A stretch of DNA of 64,000 bases, from contig CAVSRD010000011.1 of NCBI GenBank assembly GCA_963730315.1, positions 124,001-188,000 on the forward strand, read 5' to 3'. Below are positions 15,666 to 23,992 of this stretch, piece after piece (the stretch's first letter is position 1; each line of letters opens with the position of its first letter). The translations under genes and the position numbers were made by a program. Origin of the DNA: VRUE01 sp963730315. GTDB taxonomy: Bacteria > Actinomycetota > Thermoleophilia > Solirubrobacterales > 70-9. A model generated the notes under the pieces. That model did not search any database, was not told the origin of the DNA, and saw nothing but the letters and a program-made list of their open reading frames with translations.

Positions 15666-18600
15666 CTACCTCCTCCGCAGCCCGATCGTCAGCTTCGCGG
15701 TGCTCGCGTTGCCGGCGCGATCCCGGTAGCTGACCCTGATCTTCGCCTGGGCCTTCCTGCCCCTCCGAACCAGCCGTCTCAGCCTGCGCCTTGCCTTTCC
15801 GCTCTTCGGGCGCAACCTCAGGGTGGCGACCTGGCCAGCGCTGAGTTGTCGCGCGGCCTTCCTCAGGCCGAACCTCGCCTTCGGCCGGCGGGCGGCGCGA
15901 GCGGCGCCCCTGTGGGGCGCTCCCCAAACCACCACCCTGCCGGTAGCGAGGAGCCCGCAGTCCTCCGCGCAGCTCGCCACGATCTCGATCGGCTTGCCCG
16001 CCTCCTGCCTTCGCTTGCCGAACAGCTTGGCCCTGGGTGGCACCGTGTTGGGTGGCAGCGTGGCCAGCGCAGGCAACCTTCGTACCTGAGGGGGCGGATT
16101 CGCTGAGGGCGGGCTCGCTGGCGGCGCAGCGGCGGCGGTGTTGACCGTGAAGCTGCGTGAGGCGGGGGTCGGATCGGTGTTGCCCACCTGGTCGGTTGCC
16201 CTTACCTCGAAACTGTGGGGGCCATCGGCGAGCGGCGCGAGGACCTGCGGCGAGGCGCAGGCCGAGTAGCCGCCCCCGTCGAGGCGGCATTCGAAGCCTG
16301 CGCCCGCCTCGTTCGAGGAGAAGGCGAAGCTCGGCGTGGGGTCGTCGGTGGGGCCGGCGGGGCCCGAGGTGATCTGGGTGTTGGGCGCCAGGGTGTCGAC
16401 CGTGAAGCTGCGCGAGGCCGGGCTGGGGTCGCTGTTGCCGGCTGCATCGGTGGCGCGCACTTCGAAGCTGTGGGGGCCGTCTGACAGCAGACCGAGGGGG
16501 CGCGGCGAGCTGCAGGCCGAGTAGCCGCCTCCATCGAGGCGGCACTCGAAGCGTGCCCCCGCCTCAGAGGAGAAGGCGAAGATCGGGGTGGTGTCTTTGG
16601 TGGGGCCGGCTGGGCCGAAGGTGATCTGGGTCTCTGGGGCGACGGTGTCAACGGTGAAGCTGCGCTCGCTCGCGGGGCCGAGGTTGCCGGCCCCGTCGGT
16701 GGCGCGGACCGAGAAGGTGTAGGCGCCGTCGGCGAGGTCCGTGTAGTTGCGGGGGCTCTGGCAGGGGTCGTCATCGAGCGGAGCGCCGGGGCCGGTGAGC
16801 CGGCAGCTGAAGTGGTTGACGTCGCCGTCGGGCGAGGAGAAGCCGAAGCCAGGCGAGTCATTCGAGGTCCTCGCGCCGTCGGCCGGGCCGGAGTCGATCC
16901 GGGTATCGGGGGGTGTAGCGTCGAAGGTGAAGTCGCGGGCGGTGGGGGTGGGATCGGGGTTCCCGGCCGTGTCGACGGCGCGAACCTCGAAGGTGTAGTC
17001 GCCATCGGGGAGCGAGCCGAGGTAGTGGTAGTAGTTGTTGTCGTAGTAGAACGCAAAGCAATGATGGAAGGCGGGCGGCGTCCCGCCCTGGGCGAAGTGC
17101 CGGCACTCGAAGCTCAAGCCTTCCTCGCTGGAGGAGAACCCGAAGTACAGGTAGCCGGGGGAGGAGTAGGAGCAGTCGTACGGGCCGCAGGTGATCTGGG
17201 TATCGGGCGGCTCGGTGTCGACATCGAAGCTGCGGCTCGCCGGCACCGGGTCGATCTTGCCGGCTTCGCCGATGGCCCGCACCTCGAAGGAGTGCTCTCC
17301 ATCGGGGAGCGGCGCGGTAGTGTGCGGCGAGCTGCAGGCCGAGACGGTGCCGCCGTCCAGCCGGCACTCGAAGCTCGCGGATTCCTCGTCCGAGTGGAAG
17401 GCGAAGGTGGGCGTGCTGTCGTTGGTGGGGCCGGAGGGGCCGGAGTCGATCCGGGTGTCGGGAAGGTCGGTGGCGAAGCGTCGCGCATAGACGCCAGAGC
17501 CGTCGCCGTCCTGTTCGTCACTTGTCCAGGCGACGGTGAAGCCGCCATCGCCGTCGGGAGCGATTGCCGGCCCGTACTGGCGGCCCGCCGTGGTCAGATT
17601 AACCGCGCTTGGGTCCCAGACCGGGTCGCCGGCGGCGTCGAGACGCCGTTCGTAGACGCCGTCCGCGTCGCCCAGTCCGTTGCCCGCCCAGGTGACCGTG
17701 AAGCCTCCGCTGCCGTCGGGGGCGATCGCGGGGTTGAACTGGCCTACCGTCGTGGTCGCGTTGACCTGTATCGCGCCACCCAGCGAGGATCCGGCGGCAT
17801 CGAAGCGCCGCGCGTAGACGTAGTACGAAAAGGGTCCCGGGTAACAGTAATCTCCCGGAGGGCAGATGTACGAAGCTTCTAGTCTGTGCCAGGCGACGGT
17901 GAAGCCGCCACTGCCATCGGTGGCGATTGCGGGGTCCCCAAGACCGACCAGGGAAAAGAAGCCACCGGAGCCGGAGCCCACTAAGATCTCGCCGCCCAGC
18001 GGGGCACCGGTGGCATCGAAGCGGCGCGCGTAGACGCGCGAGACCGGGAATGTGATTCCTCCCCATTCTTCGTAGCCGGAGCTCGCCCAGGCGGCGGTGA
18101 AGCCGCCGCTTCCGTCGGAGGCGATTACGGCCCCGAACTGGTCGCCCGCGGTGCTCGCGTTGACCGCGATCTCCCCGCCCAGCGGTTCGCCGGCGGCGTC
18201 GAAGCGCCGCGCGTAGACGTCGGAGCCCGAGCCGTCCTGTTCGTCGCTCGTCCAGGCGACGGTGAAGCCGCCACCCGGGTCGGGGGCGATCGCGGGGGAG
18301 TTCTGGTTGCCCGCGGTTGTCGTGTTGATCGCGATCTCCCCGCCCAGCGGTTCCCCGGCGGCGTCGAAGCGGCGCGCGTAGACCCCCGAGCCGTCGCCGT
18401 CCTGTTCGTCGCTCGTCCAGGCGACGGTGAAGCCGCCACCCGGGTCGGGGGCGATCGCGGGGGAGTTCTGGTTGCCCGCGGTTGTCGTGTTGATCGGGAT
18501 CTCCCCGCCCAGCGGTTCCCCGGCGGCGTCGAAGCGGCGCGCGTAGACCCCCGAGCCGTCGCCGTCCTGTTCGTCGCTCGTCCAGGCGACGGTGAAGCCG

Positions 18601-18851
18601 CCACCCGGGTCGGGGGCGATCGCGGGGGAGTTCTGGTTGCCCGCGGTTGTCGTGTTGATCGGGATCTCGGGCCCGCCGCTCAGCGCCAACGCCGCGCCGG
18701 GCGCGAAGAGCAGGATCCCCAGCGCCGCAGCGGCGACGGGCAGCGCGGCACGCCGCACACGGTGACCTAGGCGTCTCCCGTCGTGGTCTAGGCCACCTGG
18801 CCGGGTGGCCTTGGCGGCGGCCGAGATTCTGCGAGCTTCGTTCCCGATCAT
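15666..18851 (-). CDS. Large secreted repeat protein (beta-propeller-like repeats plus Ig-like repeats)
   Basis: 1061 residues; GAGGAG precedes the ATG at 18851. A hydrophobic segment ending in ALALSGG (about residues 35-58) is the probable signal. Seven repeats of about 55 residues follow, each with PAIAPDPGGGFTVAW and VYARRFDAAGEPLGGEI; three are almost identical at DNA level. Then come five Ig-like repeats of about 90 residues, each opening with DTxIxxGPxGPTxDxTPxFxFSS and containing FECRLDGG, ACSSP, DGxHSFEVRA and SRSF-VDT. A Pro-rich linker and a basic C-terminal domain rich in Arg/Lys (KARRRLRRLVRRGRKAQ) close the protein. Adhesion or a surface role is plausible but unproven. The gene lies between two fragments of the cyclase 3' end. 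Confidence 0.85.
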   Translation of the reverse strand: MIGNEARRISAAAKATRPGGLDHDGRRLGHRVRRAALPVAAAALGILLFAPGAALALSGGPEIPINTTTAGNQNSPAIAPDPGGGFTVAWTSDEQDGDGSGVYARRFDAAGEPLGGEIPINTTTAGNQNSPAIAPDPGGGFTVAWTSDEQDGDGSGVYARRFDAAGEPLGGEIAINTTTAGNQNSPAIAPDPGGGFTVAWTSDEQDGSGSDVYARRFDAAGEPLGGEIAVNASTAGDQFGAVIASDGSGGFTAAWASSGYEEWGGITFPVSRVYARRFDATGAPLGGEILVGSGSGGFFSLVGLGDPAIATDGSGGFTVAWHRLEASYICPPGDYCYPGPFSYYVYARRFDAAGSSLGGAIQVNATTTVGQFNPAIAPDGSGGFTVTWAGNGLGDADGVYERRLDAAGDPVWDPSAVNLTTAGRQYGPAIAPDGDGGFTVAWTSDEQDGDGSGVYARRFATDLPDTRIDSGPSGPTNDSTPTFAFHSDEESASFECRLDGGTVSACSSPHTTAPLPDGEHSFEVRAIGEAGKIDPVPASRSFDVDTEPPDTQITCGPYDCSYSSPGYLYFGFSSSEEGLSFECRHFAQGGTPPAFHHCFAFYYDNNYYHYLGSLPDGDYTFEVRAVDTAGNPDPTPTARDFTFDATPPDTRIDSGPADGARTSNDSPGFGFSSPDGDVNHFSCRLTGPGAPLDDDPCQSPRNYTDLADGAYTFSVRATDGAGNLGPASERSFTVDTVAPETQITFGPAGPTKDTTPIFAFSSEAGARFECRLDGGGYSACSSPRPLGLLSDGPHSFEVRATDAAGNSDPSPASRSFTVDTLAPNTQITSGPAGPTDDPTPSFAFSSNEAGAGFECRLDGGGYSACASPQVLAPLADGPHSFEVRATDQVGNTDPTPASRSFTVNTAAAAPPASPPSANPPPQVRRLPALATLPPNTVPPRAKLFGKRRQEAGKPIEIVASCAEDCGLLATGRVVVWGAPHRGAARAARRPKARFGLRKAARQLSAGQVATLRLRPKSGKARRRLRRLVRRGRKAQAKIRVSYRDRAGNASTAKLTIGLRRR
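18136..18660. repeat. Tandem 165-bp repeats inside the secreted protein gene
   Basis: The string TTCTGGTTGCCCGCGG recurs at 18301, 18466 and 18631, an exact 165-bp period (55 codons). The units are near-perfect copies, while flanking units are diverged. Such identity points to recent expansion by slippage or unequal recombination, or homogenisation. Confidence 0.9.
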
Positions 18852-19074
18852 CTGTACTCCTCTCGATCCCTGGGACTCCGTGCATTTGTCGGCTGATCCC
18901 AGGACGGGGCAGCGACAGCTTTTCTTCCCGGCCTCATTCTGTTTGCTGGACCGAGCCGCTCGACAACGAAGCTGGGTACCCCCCTCACGAGGGGCAACGG
19001 CAGTCCGGGGCAGCTGGTCACGGCCCCCGCCGGCTTACCGCCGCCTTGGCGGTAGCGCGAGGCGAGCGCCCCTT
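18852..19074. other. Non-coding spacer with a hairpin
   Basis: No gene seen. It holds the ribosome site and promoter region of the repeat-protein gene and a hairpin TACCGCC / GGCGGTA (19036-19054, loop GCCTT). CCCCTC / GAGGGG is also inverted near 18987. The right end abuts the copied cyclase fragment. Confidence 0.5.
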
Positions 19075-19790
19075 GCTAACCCGTCGCTGCCGCCAGCTCA
19101 CCCGCGACCCGCTCGGCATACACGCTGGCGCCGAACTCTGTGAACAGGCGATGGGCCTTGCTCAGCTCTTCTCGCCAGGTCCCCTCGTCGTCGCTCTGGC
19201 GCGCCAGCTCGGCAAGCTCGACGTGCACGTGAGGTTCGTAGGCCTTCGTTCCCGTGCGACGTATGAGCTCAACCACACGGGCAAGGGCCGCCTCGATCTG
19301 GGCGCGGGCATCGGGCCCATCTGTGCCCAACAGCACCCGTGCCTGGGCGATGGTCGCGAACGTCTCCCCGGGGACGTTCCCTTGCGAGCGGGCAATCGCC
19401 ACGCCCTCGGAGGCCAACCGCCGCGCCCGCTCGTTATCGCCGAGGCCGAGGTGCGCTTCGGCGAGGAACCCGAGGCGCCAGGGCTCGGCCTCCACCGCGG
19501 TACGCTGCTCGCGGCAGATTTCTTGTGAGCGCGCGAGCGCCTCGAGCGCCGCTCCCCAGCGTTCCCGCATCACCTCCGCCATGCCCAGAAAGAACCAGGC
19601 CCAGGAGCGCGTGAACCAGTCACCAATCCGCTCGGCGATCTCCACCCCACGCCGGGCGTGCGCGAGCGTGGCCCCCGGCTCCCCACCGAAGTAGTTGTGC
19701 CAGCAGGAGAAGAAGTGGGTCCAGCCGACCACCTCGGCGTCACCCCGTTCGCGTGCGATCTCCCTGCCGCGGGCGATTTCCCCGCCCCCC
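19075..19790 (-). pseudogene. Truncated identical copy of the cyclase 3' end (716 bp)
   Basis: The sequence is base-for-base identical to 11695-12410 as far as can be read, at a fixed offset of 7,380. It encodes only the C-terminal TPR-like part (about 238 residues, ending in AGELAAATG) and has no start, cyclase or ATPase domain. At 19790, inside a run of C, the match stops and repeat D2 begins 11 bases later. The full gene has D1 upstream of its start, so this looks like a second cyclase-D unit with an internal deletion. Perfect identity implies a very recent event, gene conversion, or an assembly artefact. Confidence 0.85.
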
Positions 19791-19801
19791 CTTCTCCAAC
19801 T

Positions 19802-19887
19802 ATTGAGGTAGCTGGACGGGGGTCGAGGGCCTCGGAGAGCCTTCCGTGGTTCAGGGTGTGCAGGTGTGCGCGCACAGCCGCACAGGC
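19802..19887. repeat. Dispersed 86-bp repeat, copy D2
   Basis: 83 of 86 bases match copy D1 (15301-15386). Here the terminal near-palindrome is perfect (TGTGCGCGCACA). It directly follows the truncated cyclase copy and ends 8 bases before the stop codon of the next minus-strand gene. Confidence 0.85.
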
Positions 19888-19894
19888 CCCGACC

Positions 19895-20302
19895 TCACGG
19901 TCCAGGATGCAGAACCAGGCCGACCAGTAGCGGCGAGAGCAGGTAGGCGAGTAGCACGTAGGGCCACATGTAGCCCTTCTCCACGTGCCAGCCTTCCAGG
20001 ATCTCGGGCACGGGGCGGCGCAGGATGAAGCTGCCGACCCACTCGAAGGCGAGGATCATTGCCAGCCAAAAGCAGCCGGCGTAGAACGATTCCAGCGTCG
20101 TGTAGCCGTCGGAGAAGCGCAGGAGAAGGAACGCGAAGACGAGGATGTAGACGATCCGCGTGCTCATCCCGATCTGGTGCGCACGCAAAGCCCCGACCCG
20201 CGGCTCGTAGACCAACCTCATCAGGACGAAGTAGTTGACCCCCGACACCAGGATCTCGATGAACCAGACCCGGAAGGTGAGTTCGGCCAGGTGGGTGCTC
20301 AT
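19895..20302 (-). CDS. Four-helix membrane protein of unknown function
   Basis: 135 residues, ATG at 20302. Hydrophobic segments occur near residues 9-30, 47-63, 72-92 and 112-132. Conserved-looking features are FIEILVSGVNYFVLMRLVY, a loop with an Arg-Phe-Ser-Asp-Gly motif, FEWVGSFILRR, and EGWHVEKGYMWP before the last helix. No family is recognised. The pattern looks like an integral membrane protein of a small conserved family, not an artefact of the opposite strand, because hydrophobic and charged blocks are well spaced. Confidence 0.6.
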   Translation of the reverse strand: MSTHLAELTFRVWFIEILVSGVNYFVLMRLVYEPRVGALRAHQIGMSTRIVYILVFAFLLLRFSDGYTTLESFYAGCFWLAMILAFEWVGSFILRRPVPEILEGWHVEKGYMWPYVLLAYLLSPLLVGLVLHPGP

Positions 20303-20757
20303 CGAGGTGGCGCCCGCAGGGGGTCGCTTGAACTTTGGACCTGGGTCAGCGTCTCGCGGTGCGCCACCGTCAAGACTTATCGCCCACCGCAGCCCAGCGC
20401 AACCTTTCGTTCTGGGTACGCACTAGCCTTGCCAGCCAATGGCCGAGGGCGTGATGGGTGATCTGATCGGCGCCGTCGACGCGGCGGCGGCGACCCTCGA
20501 TGGCCGCGGCTCGCAGATCAAGAGCGAGAGCTCGAGATGGCGATCGAGACGGCACTGTGGGCATCCGGGAGAGAGCCGAGGCGCCAGCACCGGGTCAAGC
20601 TCGAGCAGGCCTGTAGCTGGACGGGAGTTGATGGCCCGGAGAGGCTTCCGTGGCGACCGCGTGGACTCTGACCCGTCACACGCGGATCCCTGCCGGGTCT
20701 AGGCAGAGGGCCCGGGCAACACCGCACCAAGCCGGCGCAGCACTTCAACTAGCGTCC
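20303..20757. other. Non-coding stretch with a third, divergent D repeat
   Basis: No convincing gene. Short open frames exist on both strands but lack ribosome sites and family-like composition. Positions 20613-20653 hold a shortened copy of the D repeat (GTAGCTGGACGGG ... CTTCCGTGG with about 80% identity). Confidence 0.55.
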
Positions 20758-21682
20758 ATGGGCGTGCAACCGATCATCGCCTGGCACTTCACGGATCCCG
20801 GTTGCCCGTGGGCTTACTCGGGCCCGGCCCGCGCACGCCCGCCTGACCTGGCGCTTCGGGCCCCAGATCGAATGGCGGCTGGTGCTGATCGGTTTGAGCG
20901 AGCCGACCGAGCGCTACGCTGAGCTGGGTTTCACGCTGGCGCAAAGCGCGGCGGGAATGCGCGACTTCGAGAGACGCTTCGGGATGCCATTCGCGATTGG
21001 GGCCAAGCCGCGCCTGGCCGCCACATCCCGCGCCTGCCGGGCGATCGTCGCCGCGCGCGAGCTCGATCCGGCGCTCGGCGAGGCGGCGCTGCGGGTACTG
21101 CAGTTGATGCAGTTCACGACGAAAGGCTTGCTCGATGAGGACGAGGACTTGTGCAACGCGCTCGCTTCGGTGCCGGGGCTCGACGCGAAGGGAGTGGTCG
21201 GGCGGATCGACGATCCCGCCGTGGTCGCTGCCTATGAGTCCGACCGGGCACTCGCTCGCTCGGCCGAGGGTTCGCCGACGCACGCCCAGGGGCGCTCCTC
21301 GACCAGCGACGGGCCTGTTCGCTACACGGCGCCGTCGGTGATTTTCGAGCACAGCGACGGCCGCCGCATCGAGGTCGGCGGCTTCCAGCCGTTCGAGGCC
21401 TACGACACGGCGCTCGCGAACCTCGATGCCTCACTGGATCGCCGCCCGCCACCCGTGGACGATGTCGTCGCTGCCCTCAATGCCTCCCGGCACGCACTAA
21501 CGACCGCCGAGGTGGCAGCGGTCTTGCGCCCTTCGGACCTGGTTGACGCCGATCTCCCCGCCGCCGAGAGGCAGCTGACGCTGCTCACGGGGGAGCGCGG
21601 GGTCATCTGCGAACCTGCAGGCGACGATGCGCTTTGGCGCATGCCGCAACCGACCGAGGGCACCTCAGGACCGGCCGCATGA
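20758..21682 (+). pseudogene. DsbA/FrnE-like thioredoxin-fold protein split by a +1 frameshift
   Basis: The start MGVQPIIAWHFTDPGCPWAYS is read in one frame from the ATG at 20758. The continuation RLTWRFGPQIEWRLVLIGLSEPTE is read one base over, and the switch falls between about 20815 and 20850. Together they make a protein of about 308 residues with a thioredoxin-fold opening in which the CxxC of DsbA is reduced to CPWA, an all-alpha insertion, and a late TAPSVIFEHSDGRRIEVGG strand. The C-terminal ~75 residues form a helical extension. A single indel separates the halves, so a sequencing error is as likely as true loss. Confidence 0.65.
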
Positions 21683-21852
21683 CGACGGCGCGCGCAACCC
21701 GGCTCCCGTGATCTCCTATGAAAGAGCACAGGTGATCTGGAGCCGGAGAGCGTCAAGCTGCTGCTTGCGCCCGCAACTGCACGAGGTTGGCGAGGCCGGG
21801 CCCTGCATTCGCGGCCATCCGCCGCCCGGTTCCTGCACCGCGGGAGGGGTAA

Positions 21853-21883
21853 ACCACCCGGCGCCAGGACGGCGCCGGGTGGT
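21853..21883. terminator. Strong hairpin terminator
   Basis: A perfect 13-bp stem (ACCACCCGGCGCC / GGCGCCGGGTGGT) surrounds the 5-nt loop AGGAC. On the minus strand it is followed by TTTACCCC. It sits 6 nt downstream of the stop of the membrane-protein gene at 21890 and should end that transcript. Confidence 0.7.
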
Positions 21884-21889
21884 CCGGCC

Positions 21890-22603
21890 TCAGAGCGTCG
21901 ACTGCGGCGGAGGCTGAGTTGCGGTCCCCGATGCGCGCGCGCGTGGCTCTCTGACGAGGGTGGCGCCCATCGCCAGCAGCCAAACGATGAAGACGAGGAA
22001 CGCGATAATGCCGAGCGCTCCGTCGGAGGGCGAGAAGACACCGGTCTCGCTGAACGAGGCGACCACCCCGACCACGAACACATAGGCGGCTGCCAGCGCG
22101 GTGTAGACGCCAAGCAAGCCGGGAAGCGCCTTCGCCCTGATCGCTAGCACGCCGGCGGCAGCTGCCAGGACGGTGAAGCCGACCAGGAAGAAGAGGTAGC
22201 CGAACTCGCTCAGATCCCAGAGAGCCAGCACGGAACCGGCGTCGAGGACGTCCGCGTGGTACACGGCGGCGCCCTGGGCGGCGCTGCCCATCAACCCGCC
22301 CGTAGCCAAGGCGACGCCGCCGGCCAGCGCTGCCGCCGATAGTCGCGCGTTGCTCTCGGCAGCACGCAACCGGTAGAAGACGCTGCCCAGGAACCAGAGG
22401 AACGCGGCAAGAGCCGCGAACTGCAGCGCGACCGCCGCCTGCATCTCGTTGTGGTTGTCTTGGACATAGGCCTGAACTTCGGCTGCACTGCCATTGAAGC
22501 CAGGCGGGCTATCGGTGGGCCCGAAGACCAACGTGAGGATCAGCAGGACGCCAGCGACTACCCCGAACGACGCGCCGACTTTCGGCCAGACACCCTCGGA
22601 CAT
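21890..22603 (-). CDS. Integral membrane protein of unknown function (DUF4386-like layout)
   Basis: 237 residues, ATG at 22603. Six hydrophobic spans are visible, near residues 9-28, 59-77, 90-110, 131-158, 165-187 and 196-214. The extracytoplasmic loop after the first helix (PPGFNGSAAEVQAYVQDN) and the later DLSEFGYLFFLVGF recall small multi-pass proteins often labelled DUF4386-like. No catalytic motif is seen. A strong hairpin terminator follows its stop. The region 22604-22740 upstream holds no other feature. Confidence 0.65.
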   Translation of the reverse strand: MSEGVWPKVGASFGVVAGVLLILTLVFGPTDSPPGFNGSAAEVQAYVQDNHNEMQAAVALQFAALAAFLWFLGSVFYRLRAAESNARLSAAALAGGVALATGGLMGSAAQGAAVYHADVLDAGSVLALWDLSEFGYLFFLVGFTVLAAAAGVLAIRAKALPGLLGVYTALAAAYVFVVGVVASFSETGVFSPSDGALGIIAFLVFIVWLLAMGATLVREPRARASGTATQPPPQSTL

Positions 22604-22739
22604 AGAAACACCTCCGCGACGAGACAGATGAACAACCCGATCCTAGGCCGGGCCTGATGGTCCGCGCAAGGGGCGCTGGGACTTGCGCCGGGAGCGAGGT
22701 CAGCGACAGCGTCGGCGGAATCCCGGCGGCGTTGACCTA

Positions 22740-23075
22740 TCATCCCGTCACCGGTGGCCTGTTGAAGGCCGGCAACGTGCAGGTGCACTGAGGCTGGTAG
22801 CTCGCCCGGTGATCGTGGGCTAGCGCAGCTCTCGCATGCCCAGGTCGAGGTGCAGAACCGCCCAGGTTTGACGAGCCGTCAGTCCAACGGTACTCGGTCC
22901 GGCCGGACTCTCGTCCGGCGCGCGACTTGCGCTCGGGGCGGCGGCTGTAGCGGCCGAGGACGCGGTCCATCGTCTCCATGGCGGCGGCTACCGCGCCGCT
23001 TTGCCCGACCTTGAGTCTGTCGACCGGGCCCGACCGCTGGGGAATCTCAGCCCGGCACAAGTAGACCTCCATCAC
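22740..23075 (-). CDS. Possible small protein coupled to the CFA-type methyltransferase gene
   Basis: 111 residues. Its ATG overlaps the TGA of the methyltransferase gene as ATGA, which argues for translation by coupling. The first ~42 residues (MMEVYLCRAEIPQRSGPVDRL...) look protein-like. The rest is Arg/Ser/Pro-rich with no domain and could be out-of-frame sequence. No family is recognised, so it may not be a real gene. Confidence 0.3.
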   Translation of the reverse strand: MMEVYLCRAEIPQRSGPVDRLKVGQSGAVAAAMETMDRVLGRYSRRPERKSRAGRESGRTEYRWTDGSSNLGGSAPRPGHARAALAHDHRASYQPQCTCTLPAFNRPPVTG

Positions 23076-23974
23076 CCCTGTTTCTCGAAGACGAGGCGGT
23101 AGTGGTCCAACAGCTCCCGTTCAAAGCACACGCTGTTGGCGCTCACACCCGACGTGAACGCAAGGCGGAAATCGGAGCTCGTCAGCCAGCGAGGGAGCAA
23201 CTGAAGCTTGAGCAGCGTCTTCCTGAAACTCGGCGACGCGAACCGCTTGCGCCACTGACGGATCGTCTCGATGTAGTCGAGGCGGCCGCTGGTGCTGGCC
23301 ACGAGTCGAAAGTGGGGGCTCGCGCCGCTGATGACCTGTTCCTGACCGTTGGGGAGGAAGGAGCCGGGGAACTGGCGTCCCATGAGGGCCAGGTACCACG
23401 CATCGGAGTCTCGCGGCGCGTTGATGTCGATCTCCTCGCGGGAAATCATGTTGCGCCCGAACACCATCGTCTGGAGATAGAGCCGACCGCCGTCGGGCAG
23501 CAGACTCGCGATCTGGGCGAAAAGACTTCGATAGGTCTCGTCCTGGCGTCCTGCGAGGTGCTCCTCGGGAGAGCAGAAGTGCTCGAAGGCGCCGAGGCTG
23601 GCGACAGCGTCAAAGGAGCCGAAGTCCTCGCGCGTGACCTGGCGGGCGTCGTGGAGGCGAACGTCGAGGCCGTGGCGCCGGCATGCCTTCGCCTGCGCGG
23701 CGGAGAGGGTGACGCCAACGCCGCTGGCCGAGCGGCTGCGGACGAAGGCGAGCAGCGGACCCCAGCCGCAGCCGAGATCGAGCACGCGCTTTCCCGGTGC
23801 GATCCCGATCTGCTCGCACACGTACTCGTGCTTGCGCCGCTGGGCAGCCTCGAGGCTCAGTGAGAAGTCGCCGTCATATTTGGCTCCGCTGAAGTCCGCC
23901 AGCTCTCCCAGGCTGAGCCGGAAGACGCGATCGATCAGCGAGTAAGTGAAGTCGAGGTCGTGGCGGTCAGCCAT
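23072..23974 (-). CDS. Cyclopropane-fatty-acid-synthase-like SAM methyltransferase
   Basis: 300 residues. The SAM-binding motif I is VLDLGCGWGPLLAF, preceded by KYDGDFSLSLEAAQRRKHEYV as in CFA/mycolic-acid methyltransferases. SLGAFEHFCSPEEH corresponds to the substrate-side block, and LYLQTMVFG to post-motif III. CFA-type enzymes add a methylene or methyl group to double bonds of membrane acyl chains. The gene is 18 nt downstream of a fatty-acid desaturase on the same strand, so the two are probably an operon: the desaturase makes the double bond and this enzyme alkylates it. It is somewhat shorter than CFA synthases of about 400 residues, lacking their N-terminal extension. Confidence 0.85.
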   Translation of the reverse strand: MADRHDLDFTYSLIDRVFRLSLGELADFSGAKYDGDFSLSLEAAQRRKHEYVCEQIGIAPGKRVLDLGCGWGPLLAFVRSRSASGVGVTLSAAQAKACRRHGLDVRLHDARQVTREDFGSFDAVASLGAFEHFCSPEEHLAGRQDETYRSLFAQIASLLPDGGRLYLQTMVFGRNMISREEIDINAPRDSDAWYLALMGRQFPGSFLPNGQEQVISGASPHFRLVASTSGRLDYIETIRQWRKRFASPSFRKTLLKLQLLPRWLTSSDFRLAFTSGVSANSVCFERELLDHYRLVFEKQG

Positions 23975-23992
23975 GGCTCGAATCCGAAGTGC

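Noticed and set aside
15301..20653. CRISPR array considered for the D repeats
   Set aside because: Copies are 86 bp long, kilobases apart and without regular spacers; no cas genes are present.
20439..20702. An 87-codon plus-strand frame before the DsbA-like gene
   Set aside because: The first ~30 residues look protein-like, but the rest reads through the diverged D repeat and lacks any motif.
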